Below are positions 16,260 to 24,970 of a DNA stretch of 48,920 bases, piece by piece; position 1 is the stretch's first letter, and every line of letters begins with the position of its first letter. Below the pieces are notes generated by a model that worked only from the letters and a program-made list of their open reading frames with translations, made no database searches and was not told the origin of the DNA. The stretch spans positions 1 through 48,920 of the forward strand of contig CAZXEH010000015.1 of the NCBI GenBank assembly GCA_964639885.1, in the 5' to 3' direction. The translations under genes were made by a program, and so were the position numbers. The DNA comes from JAGNLA01 sp964639885 (lineage in GTDB: Bacteria; Caldisericota; Caldisericia; JAAYUI01).

Positions 16260-17089
16260 GAAACCTCACTTACATTTATGACCAGGGAATGCCGTTTTCG
16301 CACAAGGCTCTGGATGACGTTTCCCTAGACGTTTCTGCCGGTTCAATCACCGGAATCATCGGCTCGACCGGTTCGGGGAAAAGTACACTGATACAGCATT
16401 TCAATGCTCTTCTCACCCCAACCTCCGGCACAGTCACAGTCGATGGCGAAGACATATCCCTGAAAGCAACAGACAAAAAACTCCTGAGACGAAAAGTGGG
16501 ACTGGTTTTCCAATACCCTGAAGCCCAGCTTTTTGGAGAGACCGTTTTTCAGGATGTCGCTTTTGGCCCGACAAAATCTGGACTCAAAGAGGACGAGGTC
16601 AGGGAAAGAGTTGTGAAGTCCCTTGGCCTGGTTGGGCTTGACCCCGAACTCTACAAGGAAAGATCACCTTTCCAGCTCTCAGGCGGTGAAAAAAGGAAAG
16701 TCGCAATCGCCGGAATTCTTGCCATTGATCCCAAAATTCTCGTGCTGGATGAACCGACTGCCGGACTTGACCCGGTCTCAAGGTCACACCTGCTTGATCT
16801 GGTCACTTCGTTTTCAAAGTCAGGCAAAACCATCATCATGGTCAGCCACGACATGGACGAGATTGCAAAAGTCTGCACCGATGTAATCATCATGAGAAAA
16901 TCGAAAGCCCTGTTTGTTGGAAAAACCGATGAAGCCTTCTCAAGACCCGAAGTCATTGCCGAAGCAGGCCTTGATGTGCCCGCGCTCTCGTTCATCGCAG
17001 ACAAACTCAGAATATGCGGTTATGATCTTCCGAGAAAAACCTTCAACGCCGATGAGCTTGCCGAACTGGTTGCAAGGCAGGTGAAATAA
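16244..17089 (+). CDS. ecfA2: ECF transporter ATPase EcfA (second copy)
   Basis: 281 residues, overlapping the first ATPase gene by 16 bases. Walker A GSTGSGKST (40-48), Q-loop Q90, signature LSGGE (145-149), Walker B ILVLDE (165-170) followed by PTAGLDP, and switch His in MVSHDMDEI. The two ATPases form the asymmetric EcfA-EcfA' dimer on the cytoplasmic face. The last base of its stop is the first of ecfT. Confidence 0.93.
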   Translation: MQIEVRNLTYIYDQGMPFSHKALDDVSLDVSAGSITGIIGSTGSGKSTLIQHFNALLTPTSGTVTVDGEDISLKATDKKLLRRKVGLVFQYPEAQLFGETVFQDVAFGPTKSGLKEDEVRERVVKSLGLVGLDPELYKERSPFQLSGGEKRKVAIAGILAIDPKILVLDEPTAGLDPVSRSHLLDLVTSFSKSGKTIIMVSHDMDEIAKVCTDVIIMRKSKALFVGKTDEAFSRPEVIAEAGLDVPALSFIADKLRICGYDLPRKTFNADELAELVARQVK

Positions 17090-17898
17090 TGGCTTTTTCA
17101 AACCTCCTCATCCTCGGCCAATATGTGCCTTTGAACACCTTCATCCACAGGATGGATGCCAGAATAAAACTCGGTTTGTCAATCATTTTGCTCATTTATG
17201 TTTTTTTGCTTCCAAACATTTACGCACAACTGATCATGTTTGTCCTGACCTGCATCGTGATTGCAGTTGCCAAAATTCCACCACTGCAGGTTTTAAGGGG
17301 ATTGAGGCCAATCCTTATTCTTATAACCCTCACTGTTGTCATACAGATTTTCACGACCAAAGGTGAAGCGCTTGTAAGCTGGGGCTCGATTTCGATAACA
17401 AAAGAAGGTTTGCTTCTTGCTGCAACTGTTGTTCTGAGGCTGGTGACAGTCGTCATCGTCTCTGTGATCCTGACTTTCACAACATCCCCGCTTGACCTCA
17501 CTTTTGCAATGGAACGCTTCATGAGTCCGCTTGCAAAAGTCGGCTTTCCGGCATCAGAAATCGCACTGATGATGAGCATTGCCTTAAGATTTGTTCCAAC
17601 CCTGCTTCAGGAAACCGATAAGATCATCAAGGCGCAAAGCTCGAGAGGCGCTGATTTTGCATCAGGCGGTCTGATCTCAAGGGCAAAATCTTTCATACCC
17701 GTTCTGATCCCGCTGTTTGTTTCAGCTTTCAGAAGGGCTGATGAGTTGGCATCGGCGATGGAATCAAGATGCTTCATGACGGGAGCCAAAAGAACCAGGC
17801 TTCATCAAATGAAGGTGAAACCTTCCGACATCCTTGCCTTTGCCTCGGCAATCATCATTCTTGCAGGACTTTACGTCTATGCCAAGATGCCCTTTTAA
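17089..17898 (+). CDS. ecfT: ECF transporter transmembrane coupling protein EcfT
   Basis: 269 residues with several hydrophobic spans (about 25-60, 75-90, 105-130 and a last one at 245-265). The two coupling helices are marked by AQSSRGAD (about residue 181) and AMESRCFMTG (about 222), which correspond to the A-R-G motifs that touch the ATPases. It transmits ATP hydrolysis to the substrate-binding S component. It overlaps truA by 20 bases. Confidence 0.92.
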   Translation: MAFSNLLILGQYVPLNTFIHRMDARIKLGLSIILLIYVFLLPNIYAQLIMFVLTCIVIAVAKIPPLQVLRGLRPILILITLTVVIQIFTTKGEALVSWGSISITKEGLLLAATVVLRLVTVVIVSVILTFTTSPLDLTFAMERFMSPLAKVGFPASEIALMMSIALRFVPTLLQETDKIIKAQSSRGADFASGGLISRAKSFIPVLIPLFVSAFRRADELASAMESRCFMTGAKRTRLHQMKVKPSDILAFASAIIILAGLYVYAKMPF

Positions 17899-18646
17899 CT
17901 ACAGGGCCGTCATTGCCTACGACGGAACAGACTACTTCGGTTTCCAGAGGCAGGAGGGCTTGCCAACTGTCCAGCAAACTCTGGAAGAATCAATCTTTGA
18001 AGCTGTTGGTGAATGGTCGCATGTTTTTGCATCCTCCCGCACTGACAGGGGGGTTCATGCTCTCGGCCAGGTGATCTCTTTCAAACTTGCCAAAGAGATG
18101 AGTCCGATTGGTCTCGGGTATCAGTTACAGACATTTCTGCCCCAGTCGATTACTGTTAAATCCTGTGAACGGGCTCCTGAAAACTTCTTTGCCAGGTTTG
18201 CATCCCGTGAAAAAACCTACGCCTACATCATTTACAATGCCCAAACATCCTCGCCGATGATCCCAAGGTACTCCTGGGTTTTGTGGCAGCCTGCCATTGA
18301 CGTGCAAAAAACCAGTGAAATCTGCAAGAAATTCCTCGGAACACATGATTTCACGTGTTTTGGCAAAGTCAGCAAGGAATCCGAAAATAAAAGTCCGATC
18401 TGCACCATTTCCCACTTCGATGTCGAAAGGCACGGAGATTATGTTGTGTTCACACTCACAGGCGATCATTTCCTTCACAACATGGTCAGGCGAATAATCG
18501 GATTCATCTATTTCTGTGCCAGAAGGTCAGAGAATCCGGACAGGCTTGAAAGAGTATTCCAGGGTGAACAGTGTACTGCGTCAACATTTGTTGCGCCTGC
18601 ATCGGGTTTGTATCTTGTGAAGGTTGACTATAAAGATATAATCTAG
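17879..18646 (+). CDS. truA: tRNA pseudouridine(38-40) synthase TruA
   Basis: 255 residues from ATG 17879, which lies within the ecfT end; the upstream in-frame sequence is ecfT coding. The catalytic Asp is D56 in SSRTDRGVHALGQ, the TruA signature, and YDGTDYFGFQRQ (14-25) is also diagnostic. Converts U38-U40 in the anticodon arm of several tRNAs to pseudouridine. The ecfA-ecfA-ecfT-truA order is conserved in many Gram-positive-type genomes, where rplM-rpsI often follow; they do not here. Confidence 0.93.
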   Translation: MPRCPFNYRAVIAYDGTDYFGFQRQEGLPTVQQTLEESIFEAVGEWSHVFASSRTDRGVHALGQVISFKLAKEMSPIGLGYQLQTFLPQSITVKSCERAPENFFARFASREKTYAYIIYNAQTSSPMIPRYSWVLWQPAIDVQKTSEICKKFLGTHDFTCFGKVSKESENKSPICTISHFDVERHGDYVVFTLTGDHFLHNMVRRIIGFIYFCARRSENPDRLERVFQGEQCTASTFVAPASGLYLVKVDYKDII

Positions 18647-18649
18647 CAC

Positions 18650-19291
18650 ATGCTGATTAAACTGATTCAACTTATATTTGACATCCTCATCGCCCTGATG
18701 ATTCTGGTTACATGCCTGAGATCATTCATCCATGCAAAATCAGGACAAGACATTGCTGGGGTGACGTTTGGGATGGCGTTCTTCGTGTTGTTGATCTCAA
18801 AGATTGTCATGATATGGATTTATTTCGCCACAGGTTTTGAAAACCGTGCTGACAGTCACGTCAACGAATATCTTTGGTGGTATCTGGCATTGTCCTATAT
18901 CCCGTTTGCGGTTGGCTGCTTTGTTTCGATTTTCTCATCAGGCAAACTCTCATCGATTGTCTGGGCACCGGCCGTTCTTCTTATGGGGGTTGTTTCAGCA
19001 CTGCCGTTCATCGACAGGCTGTTTCCTGTCATCCCGATGTTCAAGTTCTATGGCCCGTTCATCTGGCTTGTCGCCGCTGTATTCATGCTGGCAACATCGC
19101 TAATGTATTTCTTCTACAACTACAAGGCTTCCGACAGATTCAGATATTGGATGGGTGTCGGCTTTCTTCTGCTTGCCATCTCGGCGGCACTGAACATTTT
19201 CTCGGGAACAAGTGGTTACTTCTATCTCGTTACAGTTGCGGTTCAATTTGCAGGATTCTTTGTGGTCTTCTATGAAATCAATCACAGCTAG
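18650..19291 (+). CDS. Seven-helix membrane protein of unknown function
   Basis: 213 residues, almost entirely hydrophobic with about seven membrane spans (roughly 5-22, 37-62, 75-95, 100-120, 130-153, 165-183, 190-210). No catalytic or transport motif was recognised. Charged residues are few and lie in short loops (YNYKASDRFRYW). It starts 3 bases after truA without a clear ribosome site, so it may depend on coupled translation, and its last 20 bases overlap the next gene, which suggests the two act together. Confidence 0.8.
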   Translation: MLIKLIQLIFDILIALMILVTCLRSFIHAKSGQDIAGVTFGMAFFVLLISKIVMIWIYFATGFENRADSHVNEYLWWYLALSYIPFAVGCFVSIFSSGKLSSIVWAPAVLLMGVVSALPFIDRLFPVIPMFKFYGPFIWLVAAVFMLATSLMYFFYNYKASDRFRYWMGVGFLLLAISAALNIFSGTSGYFYLVTVAVQFAGFFVVFYEINHS

Positions 19292-20009
19292 CCTGGTTTT
19301 TTGCCTTCTGTTATCGGTGGCTCCAGTCACTGCTGCGACATATGAGCAAAACAATTTTTTGCCTAAAACTGTCAGTCCAGAAAAACTCATTACAAGAATA
19401 GAAGCCATAAGAACAGTCAATTCGATGATGACCTGGTGGGAAGATTACAATATCGAGATAGAAACAAACTTCTGGGCAAAACTTTGGCTTCAGGTGAAAA
19501 AATTTTTCAGCTACTTGACCCTTGATATAGAAAATCTTGCCAAAATAACAAAATCTCCCTATTCAGACGACATTTTTGTGGCACGGCGCTGGGGTTATGA
19601 TTTCGATGAAAAAAAGGTCGATACAAAAATAAACGGTTGGCAGCTGCTCGATCTTGAATCACAAGCCCTGACAAGTGCTCTTCGCTACAGGGGTTTTGAC
19701 AGGGGAGTGGATGAAGAGATCGCCGGAATCCGCAAGGAGCTGGAAGGCATCGACAAAAACTTGAAAGCAAGCTACAAAGAGGTGATTTCGTCTAACTTGA
19801 TAAGCAAACCACAAACCGCCTTTGTACCAGACGATGCATGGGTTTATTTCATTTTTGCCAGACAACACGATCTCCTTCCACAAACAAACATTAAAACACC
19901 GCAGGAGATGTTAAATATCAATCTGGACGGCAAAGGATTGAAGAATTTTACTGACAAGTTTGCCAGCTTGCTCAAGCAGATGGCTGAAGACCTAAAATCG
20001 GGAGAGTGA
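19272..20009 (+). CDS. Secreted protein of unknown function
   Basis: 245 residues from ATG 19272 (the frame is open further upstream inside the previous gene). An N-terminal signal peptide is evident: MKSITASLVFCLLLSVAPVTA, predicted cleavage after about residue 21. The mature part is charged and helical-looking (IEAIRTVNSMMTWWEDYNIEIE; VDEEIAGIRKELEGIDKNLK). No domain was recognised. The 20-base overlap with the membrane protein before it implies a two-gene unit, perhaps a membrane protein with an extracytoplasmic partner; that is inference. Confidence 0.75.
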   Translation: MKSITASLVFCLLLSVAPVTAATYEQNNFLPKTVSPEKLITRIEAIRTVNSMMTWWEDYNIEIETNFWAKLWLQVKKFFSYLTLDIENLAKITKSPYSDDIFVARRWGYDFDEKKVDTKINGWQLLDLESQALTSALRYRGFDRGVDEEIAGIRKELEGIDKNLKASYKEVISSNLISKPQTAFVPDDAWVYFIFARQHDLLPQTNIKTPQEMLNINLDGKGLKNFTDKFASLLKQMAEDLKSGE

Positions 20010-20010
20010 T

Positions 20011-20571
20011 ATGGACGTAAAAGACGCAATAAACACGAGACGTGCCTATAGATCGCTTGAAAAAACCGAGATTACCACACAACTCGTTGATGACCTTGCG
20101 AAATCTGCAAGTTTGTCGGCATCGTGCTTCAACAACCAGCCGTGGAGGTTCGTGTTTATCTTCGATCCGGCCATGCTTGAACCGATGAAGCAGGTTTTTT
20201 CAAAAGGAAACGACTGGTGCTACGAGGATTCGATGATCGTTGCAGTATGTGCCAAAAAAGAAGACGACTGCCTGATCCATGATAGGGAGTACTACCTGTT
20301 TGACACAGGAATGGCAACAGCATTTTTGATCCTTCGGGCGACAGAACTTGGTTTGGTGGCGCATCCGATTGCGGGCTACTCTCCCAGGAAAACAAGAGAA
20401 GTGCTCGGAATACCTGAGGAGTACCAGGTGATTACCCTTGTAAACATTGGCAAGAAGTCTGACAAACTCAATCCTGTCCTAAGCGAAAAGCAGATTCAGG
20501 ACGAATCGGTCAGGCCGGCAAGAAAGCCACTGGAGGAGTTTGCTTTCCTGAACAAATGGGGTTCACGCTGA
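20011..20571 (+). CDS. Nitroreductase-family flavoprotein
   Basis: 186 residues. Begins VKDAINTRRAYRSLEKTEI, the FMN-phosphate-binding RRAxR pattern of nitroreductases, with the second signature SASCFNNQPWRFVFI at residues 36-50 and GMATAFLILRATELGLVAHPIAGY at ~99-122. Such enzymes use FMN and NAD(P)H to reduce nitro groups, quinones or related compounds; the substrate here is unknown. The start is one base after the preceding stop. It is the last gene before the assembly gap, and no terminator was found in the 40 bases available. Confidence 0.88.
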   Translation: MDVKDAINTRRAYRSLEKTEITTQLVDDLAKSASLSASCFNNQPWRFVFIFDPAMLEPMKQVFSKGNDWCYEDSMIVAVCAKKEDDCLIHDREYYLFDTGMATAFLILRATELGLVAHPIAGYSPRKTREVLGIPEEYQVITLVNIGKKSDKLNPVLSEKQIQDESVRPARKPLEEFAFLNKWGSR

Positions 20572-20610
20572 CTCGAATTTGAGTGATTCAAACTTCAGCT
20601 CGATGATTGC

Positions 20611-20710
20611 NNNNNNNNNNNNNNNNNNNNNNNNNNNNNNNNNNNNNNNNNNNNNNNNNNNNNNNNNNNNNNNNNNNNNNNNNNNNNNNNNNNNNNNNNN
20701 NNNNNNNNNN
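20611..20710. other. Assembly gap of 100 N
   Basis: Exactly 100 undetermined bases, the customary placeholder for a scaffold join of unknown true length. Sequence on either side (20572-20610 and 20711-20820) stays open in several frames on both strands, so coding sequence may be lost in the gap. No flanking gene can be called. Confidence 0.98.
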
Positions 20711-20968
20711 TCCGTCCTGGATGTTGAAATCGATGATTTCGGCTTGAAATGTGGCTTCATCAGATGCAAATGTCGCTTTGTAGTTTTCGATCATGGTTTC
20801 AGGATATGCGTTTTGCGTGGTTTGTAAACATTAAAAAAATCGATTCGACTAAATCACTCAACTTGAGCTGGAGTTTATAATTCTTCTTCAATACCAATAA
20901 TTAAAAAATTATTACAAATTTGTAACCTTGAATCTATTCATATTTTATTGGATCTTAATCATTATACG

Positions 20969-20992
20969 AAAATACTTTCGGTATTTTTTTTT
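20969..20992 (+). terminator. Possible weak rho-independent terminator
   Basis: AAAATAC (20969-20975) can pair with GTATTTT (20981-20987) around a 5-base loop, followed directly by more T. The stem is almost all A-T, so stability is low. It would stop rightward transcription coming across the gap. Confidence 0.35.
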
Positions 20993-21261
20993 ACATATCG
21001 CCAAACACTCATGATCGAGACAAAAGATAGCATTATAAATATTTTCCTTATAGTAGCCATATACGAACATTTTCTAATTAATCCTTCTCAAATCCAGCAC
21101 TGAAAAGCAAACACATCTTTATGTGCGTCAATCTTTGACAAATTATTGAGTTAAATTTGCACTAGTGTATGTATCGCTATGCAGGCTGGAATTTAATCGA
21201 TTAAGATTGAGTTATTTTGTATATCTCGGAATAATAGGGTAATCAAAACTAGCGATCTTGC

Positions 21262-21379
21262 CAAAAAATGATTGACATATATACATTTCAATATGTGAGC
21301 ATCTTTTTCCCACATACTCTTTTTTTTGAGGTTTTTGTTCTTCAAAAAGGTCAAAAAATGATTGATTTTTAATATGTGA
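21262..21379 (+). repeat. Two-copy direct repeat box upstream of surface protein gene
   Basis: CAAAAAATGATTGA occurs at 21262-21275 and again at 21352-21365, 90 bases apart. Each copy is followed by AATATGTGA (21290-21298 and 21371-21379), with 14 and 5 bases between the two parts. The second copy overlaps the proposed -35 of the downstream gene, so the box may be a regulator site; the first copy contains a perfect TTGACA but no matching -10. Confidence 0.6.
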
Positions 21380-21389
21380 TTGCTACAAT
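21362..21389 (+). promoter_or_regulatory. Probable promoter of first giant surface protein
   Basis: TTGATT (21362-21367) and TACAAT (21384-21389) with a 16-base spacer; TGC directly before the -10 makes an extended TGnTACAAT element. The start codon is about 38 bases downstream, preceded by GGAG. The sister gene at 24971 has the same TACAAT hexamer at a similar distance. Confidence 0.55.
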
Positions 21390-21427
21390 ACACATTGGTC
21401 AAATGGAGTTTCAGACTGGAGATAAAA

Positions 21428-24400
21428 ATGAGAAGAACAATGCTTGTCATTATGACATTGTTATTGGTGTTACCTGTATTTCCGCTTACTGGTACAAACA
21501 ACATCGCACCAGTTAGGGCGGATGGTACAATTGGCATCACAAAAGCCGTTGACATTGACGGAAACCTCGATTTTGCCGATGACGGACGCACTGTCCTGAT
21601 AGGTGGAACCCTTAGGTACAGGGTCAACTGGTCATTCACTCCTGGAACGCAGGATGTCATCAATCCTTACGTTGCAGATACGCTCCCGGCTGGAACAACA
21701 TATATCAATCCTAGTGCCAACCCTACTGCCAACATGCAGTACTCACTTAATGGAGGCGTAACCTGGATCAACGGTGAACCACCCAACGGATCACCGGCTG
21801 GAACAATGATTCGCTGGACACTTCCAAGCATGTACGTTGGATGGACAGGTGCCAATGGTTCAGCATGGAACATGGTCCAGGGTCTTCCACAACCCTCAGA
21901 TATTGATGTCAGCAGAACAAACACTGGCAGTCCGGCAAATATTTCGGAAGTATGGTATGACATGAAGCTGGATGCAAGTGGCTATCCGTGCATTGTCTGG
22001 CAGGACAGCAGCGACCCAAGGGATTCCTCGACGGCTCCAAGGGCAGGTTTGCCGGTTGCCAACACGCACATGTATTTTGTGAGATGGAATGGTTCAAACT
22101 GGGTTTGCCAGGATGGATCCGTTTATAATCCAACAGCAGCATTTCCCAACACAGCCGCTCAAGTTCCGGTGCCTAACAATGTTTGGACTCCGAGCCACCC
22201 AAGACTTGCACTCGATAACAGAGGAGACCCCCACATCGTTTATGATGCGTGGAGACCATCTTCAGGCGGAAACTACGATATCCATTTTGTTCACTGGGAT
22301 CCAGTTGGAATAAAGTGGATCAACAATACCGGTGGTTCACCAACCTCTCAGGCATTTGTATATGCCCAGAGCACAAACTCATATTATCCACAGATTCAGA
22401 TGAACACCACTGACGATGCCATTATTTCATGGTTCGAAGAAACCAGCTCTGGTTCAAATCAGTACAGCATTTTTACCTGCAGAATCCCAGGTTCTCTTGG
22501 TGGTGAAACTGACCTGCTTGGTGGAAACAACATTGCAGGCTACCAGATCACAAGAACGAACGGATCAAGACTTGGCAGAACTTTCAGCATGACTCTTGAC
22601 ACAAATTACAGACCGTGCATTGCCTTTGAAAACAACAATCCTGCAGAAGTCCATTTTGTAAGGTGGAATGGAACAAGCTGGAGAGACATTTGGAACAACA
22701 TCTACACAACTGGCAGCGCAGGAAGCAACGTTACAAACACAGCCGCTGGTGACTCATCAACTCCATGGCTTTGCATAGATCCAAGCACAAACAACCCAAA
22801 AATTACCTGGAATGAAATAAGGCTTCCGGGACCAACAAACACAATTTGTTATCTCGGCTGGAGCACCGCTAATAGCAGATGGGAACTAGCAACTGGCGTA
22901 GCATACAGCTCAGCCACGCTCAATGCAGCACTGGTTTCCGGCTCGCTCCCCTCAATGGATCTTGAAAGGAACAACAGACCATGCATCGCTTTCAATGGTG
23001 GATACATGAGGTGGAATGGAGCTTCCTGGATCAATGGAGGAAACAATTCTATTGCAATCAACACAACCGATGGCACCGGCTCACTCAATCCGTACACAGC
23101 AACATTCAACCCAATCGATGTCAGAACAATAGCAGGCGTTGACAAAATAGGTATTTCGACATCACTTCAGGGAAATCCGACGTCAATCTATGATGTTGCC
23201 TACATTCAGTCAACGATACCAGCCGCAATCAACGGCACTTACTATTTCAATGTAACAGCTTCGAGTGTCATGCCGCAAATCTGCAATACTTCGTCATTCA
23301 ATCACCAGCATGTCGTTGGCGGAGCGCTTACAACCGTCAATTCAAACACGGTTTGCAATCCGATGACAGAAATCAGCATTTCCAAGACCGCAACAAAACC
23401 AAACTACCTGAGAACCGAAGACATCGGATTTGACATCTTTGTCAACAATCCAACCGGTGGAGTTATCAACAATGTAGTTGTCACAGACACAATCCCTGCC
23501 AATCTTGTTTACAAAAACTCAACCATAGCACCAACCACCGTTACTGCAACCACCATCACTTACAACTTTGGCAACCTGGCTGCGAATTCAACGATCTCGT
23601 TCCACATAAATTTCACAGTCAACCCGGGCTACAACTTCAACAACATTCCCCTTAACGTAACAAACGTTGCAGTAGTAACCTCAACTCAGTTCACGCCAAG
23701 GACCGGAACCGCATCTGCCAGAATTGACGAAATTGGAATGTCTTTCACAAAAACTTCCGACAAGTTAAAATACAAGCCAAATGACAAGGTTATCTACACA
23801 ATTACCGTCACAAATCTCGGAACTCTTCCATACACGAATGTGTCAATCGATGATCCAATCCCTACCGACCTTTCGTTCGTGTCAATTTCACCAACAGCCG
23901 GCAACATCGTGGACAATGTATATAAAATATTCATTGGGACTCTCAATCCTGGTGCTACGCTGACATACACTTTCACGTATACAATCAAGAACAGCTCGAT
24001 CAAGAACGGTGAAAGGAATGGTCTTACTTCGTTCAGTGTCCTGAATACCGCAACATTGAAGATGGACAATTATGAAAACATGATTGCCCAGGCAAGAATA
24101 ACGATACTGATTCCAAAACTCTCGGTTACTAAGCTCGCAAGCAAATACTCAATGACACCGGAAGATACCATAACATTCACATTGATTGCCAAAAACATCT
24201 CCGAAGTTGAAACAACAAACACAACACTTACAGACGTGTTCCCGAATGAACTTGTTTATGTTTCGTCAGAACCAACAGGCGTTTCTAAACTTGGCAAGCT
24301 CGAATATGATCTCGGCACATTCAATCCAGGCGAAACCCAGACTTACACAATCACATTTAGTGTGAAACATCAGGAAACATGGCCAGACAATGGAATCGTG

Positions 24401-24775
24401 ATCATCAACTCGGCAATTCTTTCCTGCACTGAACTCGATGATGTTATTGATACTGCCATGATTGCCATTTCACCAAGAAGAGTGGCAGGGCCACTTGACC
24501 TCGTGTGCAAATGGGGCAATCTCGATGCCAAGACAAACATCCTTAACGGGAAAGATCTCGCTCTTGAGCTGTACGCGACCGGTGGTGGTTCACCTTACGA
24601 TTTCTCAATCGACTGGGGAGATGGTTCACCAAAATCACTCAAGACTTCTGTTCCTGAATCAGATACCGTAAAAGCTGACCACACATTCACAGCAGGTGAA
24701 TATACAGTCACGATCAAGTGCGTCGACAGAGGTGCAAGAACAAAAATTGTCACCAGAAAGATCACAATAAAATAA
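21428..24775 (+). CDS. Giant secreted protein with propeller-like repeats, DUF11 repeats and PKD-like end
   Basis: 1115 residues from ATG 21428 (GGAG six bases upstream; an upstream in-frame start would lie on the promoter). Signal peptide in residues 1-32 (LVIMTLLLVLPVFPLTG). Residues ~35-132 resemble a DUF11-like beta domain (DTLPAGTTYINPS; GEPPNGSPAGT). Residues ~140-640 contain repeats of the type PxIAxD...PHIVxD...VHFVRWNGxxW..., most like a beta-propeller. Three DUF11-type domains follow (~651-772, 773-898, 899-1020; e.g. ITVTNLGTLPYTNVSIDDPIP), and a PKD-like domain closes the protein (~1021-1115, DWGDGSPKS ... HTFTAGEYTVTI). No sortase motif or C-terminal membrane anchor is visible. 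Probably a cell-surface or released adhesive or structural protein. Confidence 0.88.
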   Translation: MRRTMLVIMTLLLVLPVFPLTGTNNIAPVRADGTIGITKAVDIDGNLDFADDGRTVLIGGTLRYRVNWSFTPGTQDVINPYVADTLPAGTTYINPSANPTANMQYSLNGGVTWINGEPPNGSPAGTMIRWTLPSMYVGWTGANGSAWNMVQGLPQPSDIDVSRTNTGSPANISEVWYDMKLDASGYPCIVWQDSSDPRDSSTAPRAGLPVANTHMYFVRWNGSNWVCQDGSVYNPTAAFPNTAAQVPVPNNVWTPSHPRLALDNRGDPHIVYDAWRPSSGGNYDIHFVHWDPVGIKWINNTGGSPTSQAFVYAQSTNSYYPQIQMNTTDDAIISWFEETSSGSNQYSIFTCRIPGSLGGETDLLGGNNIAGYQITRTNGSRLGRTFSMTLDTNYRPCIAFENNNPAEVHFVRWNGTSWRDIWNNIYTTGSAGSNVTNTAAGDSSTPWLCIDPSTNNPKITWNEIRLPGPTNTICYLGWSTANSRWELATGVAYSSATLNAALVSGSLPSMDLERNNRPCIAFNGGYMRWNGASWINGGNNSIAINTTDGTGSLNPYTATFNPIDVRTIAGVDKIGISTSLQGNPTSIYDVAYIQSTIPAAINGTYYFNVTASSVMPQICNTSSFNHQHVVGGALTTVNSNTVCNPMTEISISKTATKPNYLRTEDIGFDIFVNNPTGGVINNVVVTDTIPANLVYKNSTIAPTTVTATTITYNFGNLAANSTISFHINFTVNPGYNFNNIPLNVTNVAVVTSTQFTPRTGTASARIDEIGMSFTKTSDKLKYKPNDKVIYTITVTNLGTLPYTNVSIDDPIPTDLSFVSISPTAGNIVDNVYKIFIGTLNPGATLTYTFTYTIKNSSIKNGERNGLTSFSVLNTATLKMDNYENMIAQARITILIPKLSVTKLASKYSMTPEDTITFTLIAKNISEVETTNTTLTDVFPNELVYVSSEPTGVSKLGKLEYDLGTFNPGETQTYTITFSVKHQETWPDNGIVIINSAILSCTELDDVIDTAMIAISPRRVAGPLDLVCKWGNLDAKTNILNGKDLALELYATGGGSPYDFSIDWGDGSPKSLKTSVPESDTVKADHTFTAGEYTVTIKCVDRGARTKIVTRKITIK

Positions 24776-24792
24776 ACAAGCAGCCCTAGACA

Positions 24793-24824
24793 AAAGCCGG
24801 ATGCGCATGCGTCCGGCTTTTTCA
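24793..24824 (+). terminator. Strong rho-independent terminator
   Basis: AAAGCCGGA at 24793-24801 pairs with TCCGGCTTT at 24812-24820, and the stem extends inward through U-G, G-C and C-G pairs to a GCAT loop; TTTTTC follows. Located 17 bases after the first giant surface gene, it isolates that gene from the next. Confidence 0.9.
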
Positions 24825-24900
24825 TTTCATACGCTGCACAAAAATTAGCAATTGTTACCGGATAATAAATTTTGAATGTGATTCTCGGCTTGGTGAGCTA

Positions 24901-24929
24901 TTGTTATTATCGATTAAGCCGTCTACAAT
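24901..24929 (+). promoter_or_regulatory. Probable promoter of second giant surface protein
   Basis: TTGTTA (24901-24906), 17-base spacer, TACAAT (24924-24929); the start codon is 41 bases further on. A perfect TATAAT at 24948-24953 is an alternative -10 but would start transcription almost on the ribosome site. TGTGATT at 24877-24883 recurs in the box upstream of the sister gene (21374-21380). Confidence 0.5.
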
Positions 24930-24970
24930 TTTATGATGATCACGTTGTATAATGGAATTGGAGTGAGACT

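Larger units (their letters stand above)
20711..21383. other. AT-rich intergenic region upstream of the first giant surface protein
   Basis: About 670 bases without a supportable gene. It holds a weak hairpin with T-run (20969-20992), a duplicated box (21262-21379) and a second weak hairpin with T-run: TATGTG at 21292 pairing with CACATA at 21311, then eight T. Composition is clearly more AT-rich than the flanking genes. Confidence 0.6.

Noticed and set aside
20579..20861. Inverted repeat TTGAGTGATT / AATCACTCAA flanking the assembly gap, as a possible mobile-element end
   Set aside because: Only 10 bases match, there is no transposase frame, no target duplication was seen, and the sequence between is incomplete.
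21193..21663. Minus-strand frame of 156 codons across the promoter of the first giant surface gene
   Set aside because: It overlaps the signal-peptide region of a well-supported gene, has low-complexity Lys/Asn/Leu composition and no recognisable domain.
24948..24953. Perfect TATAAT as the -10 of the second giant surface gene
   Set aside because: Transcription would start at about 24960, on the ribosome site itself; the TTGTTA-17-TACAAT pair upstream matches the sister gene better.
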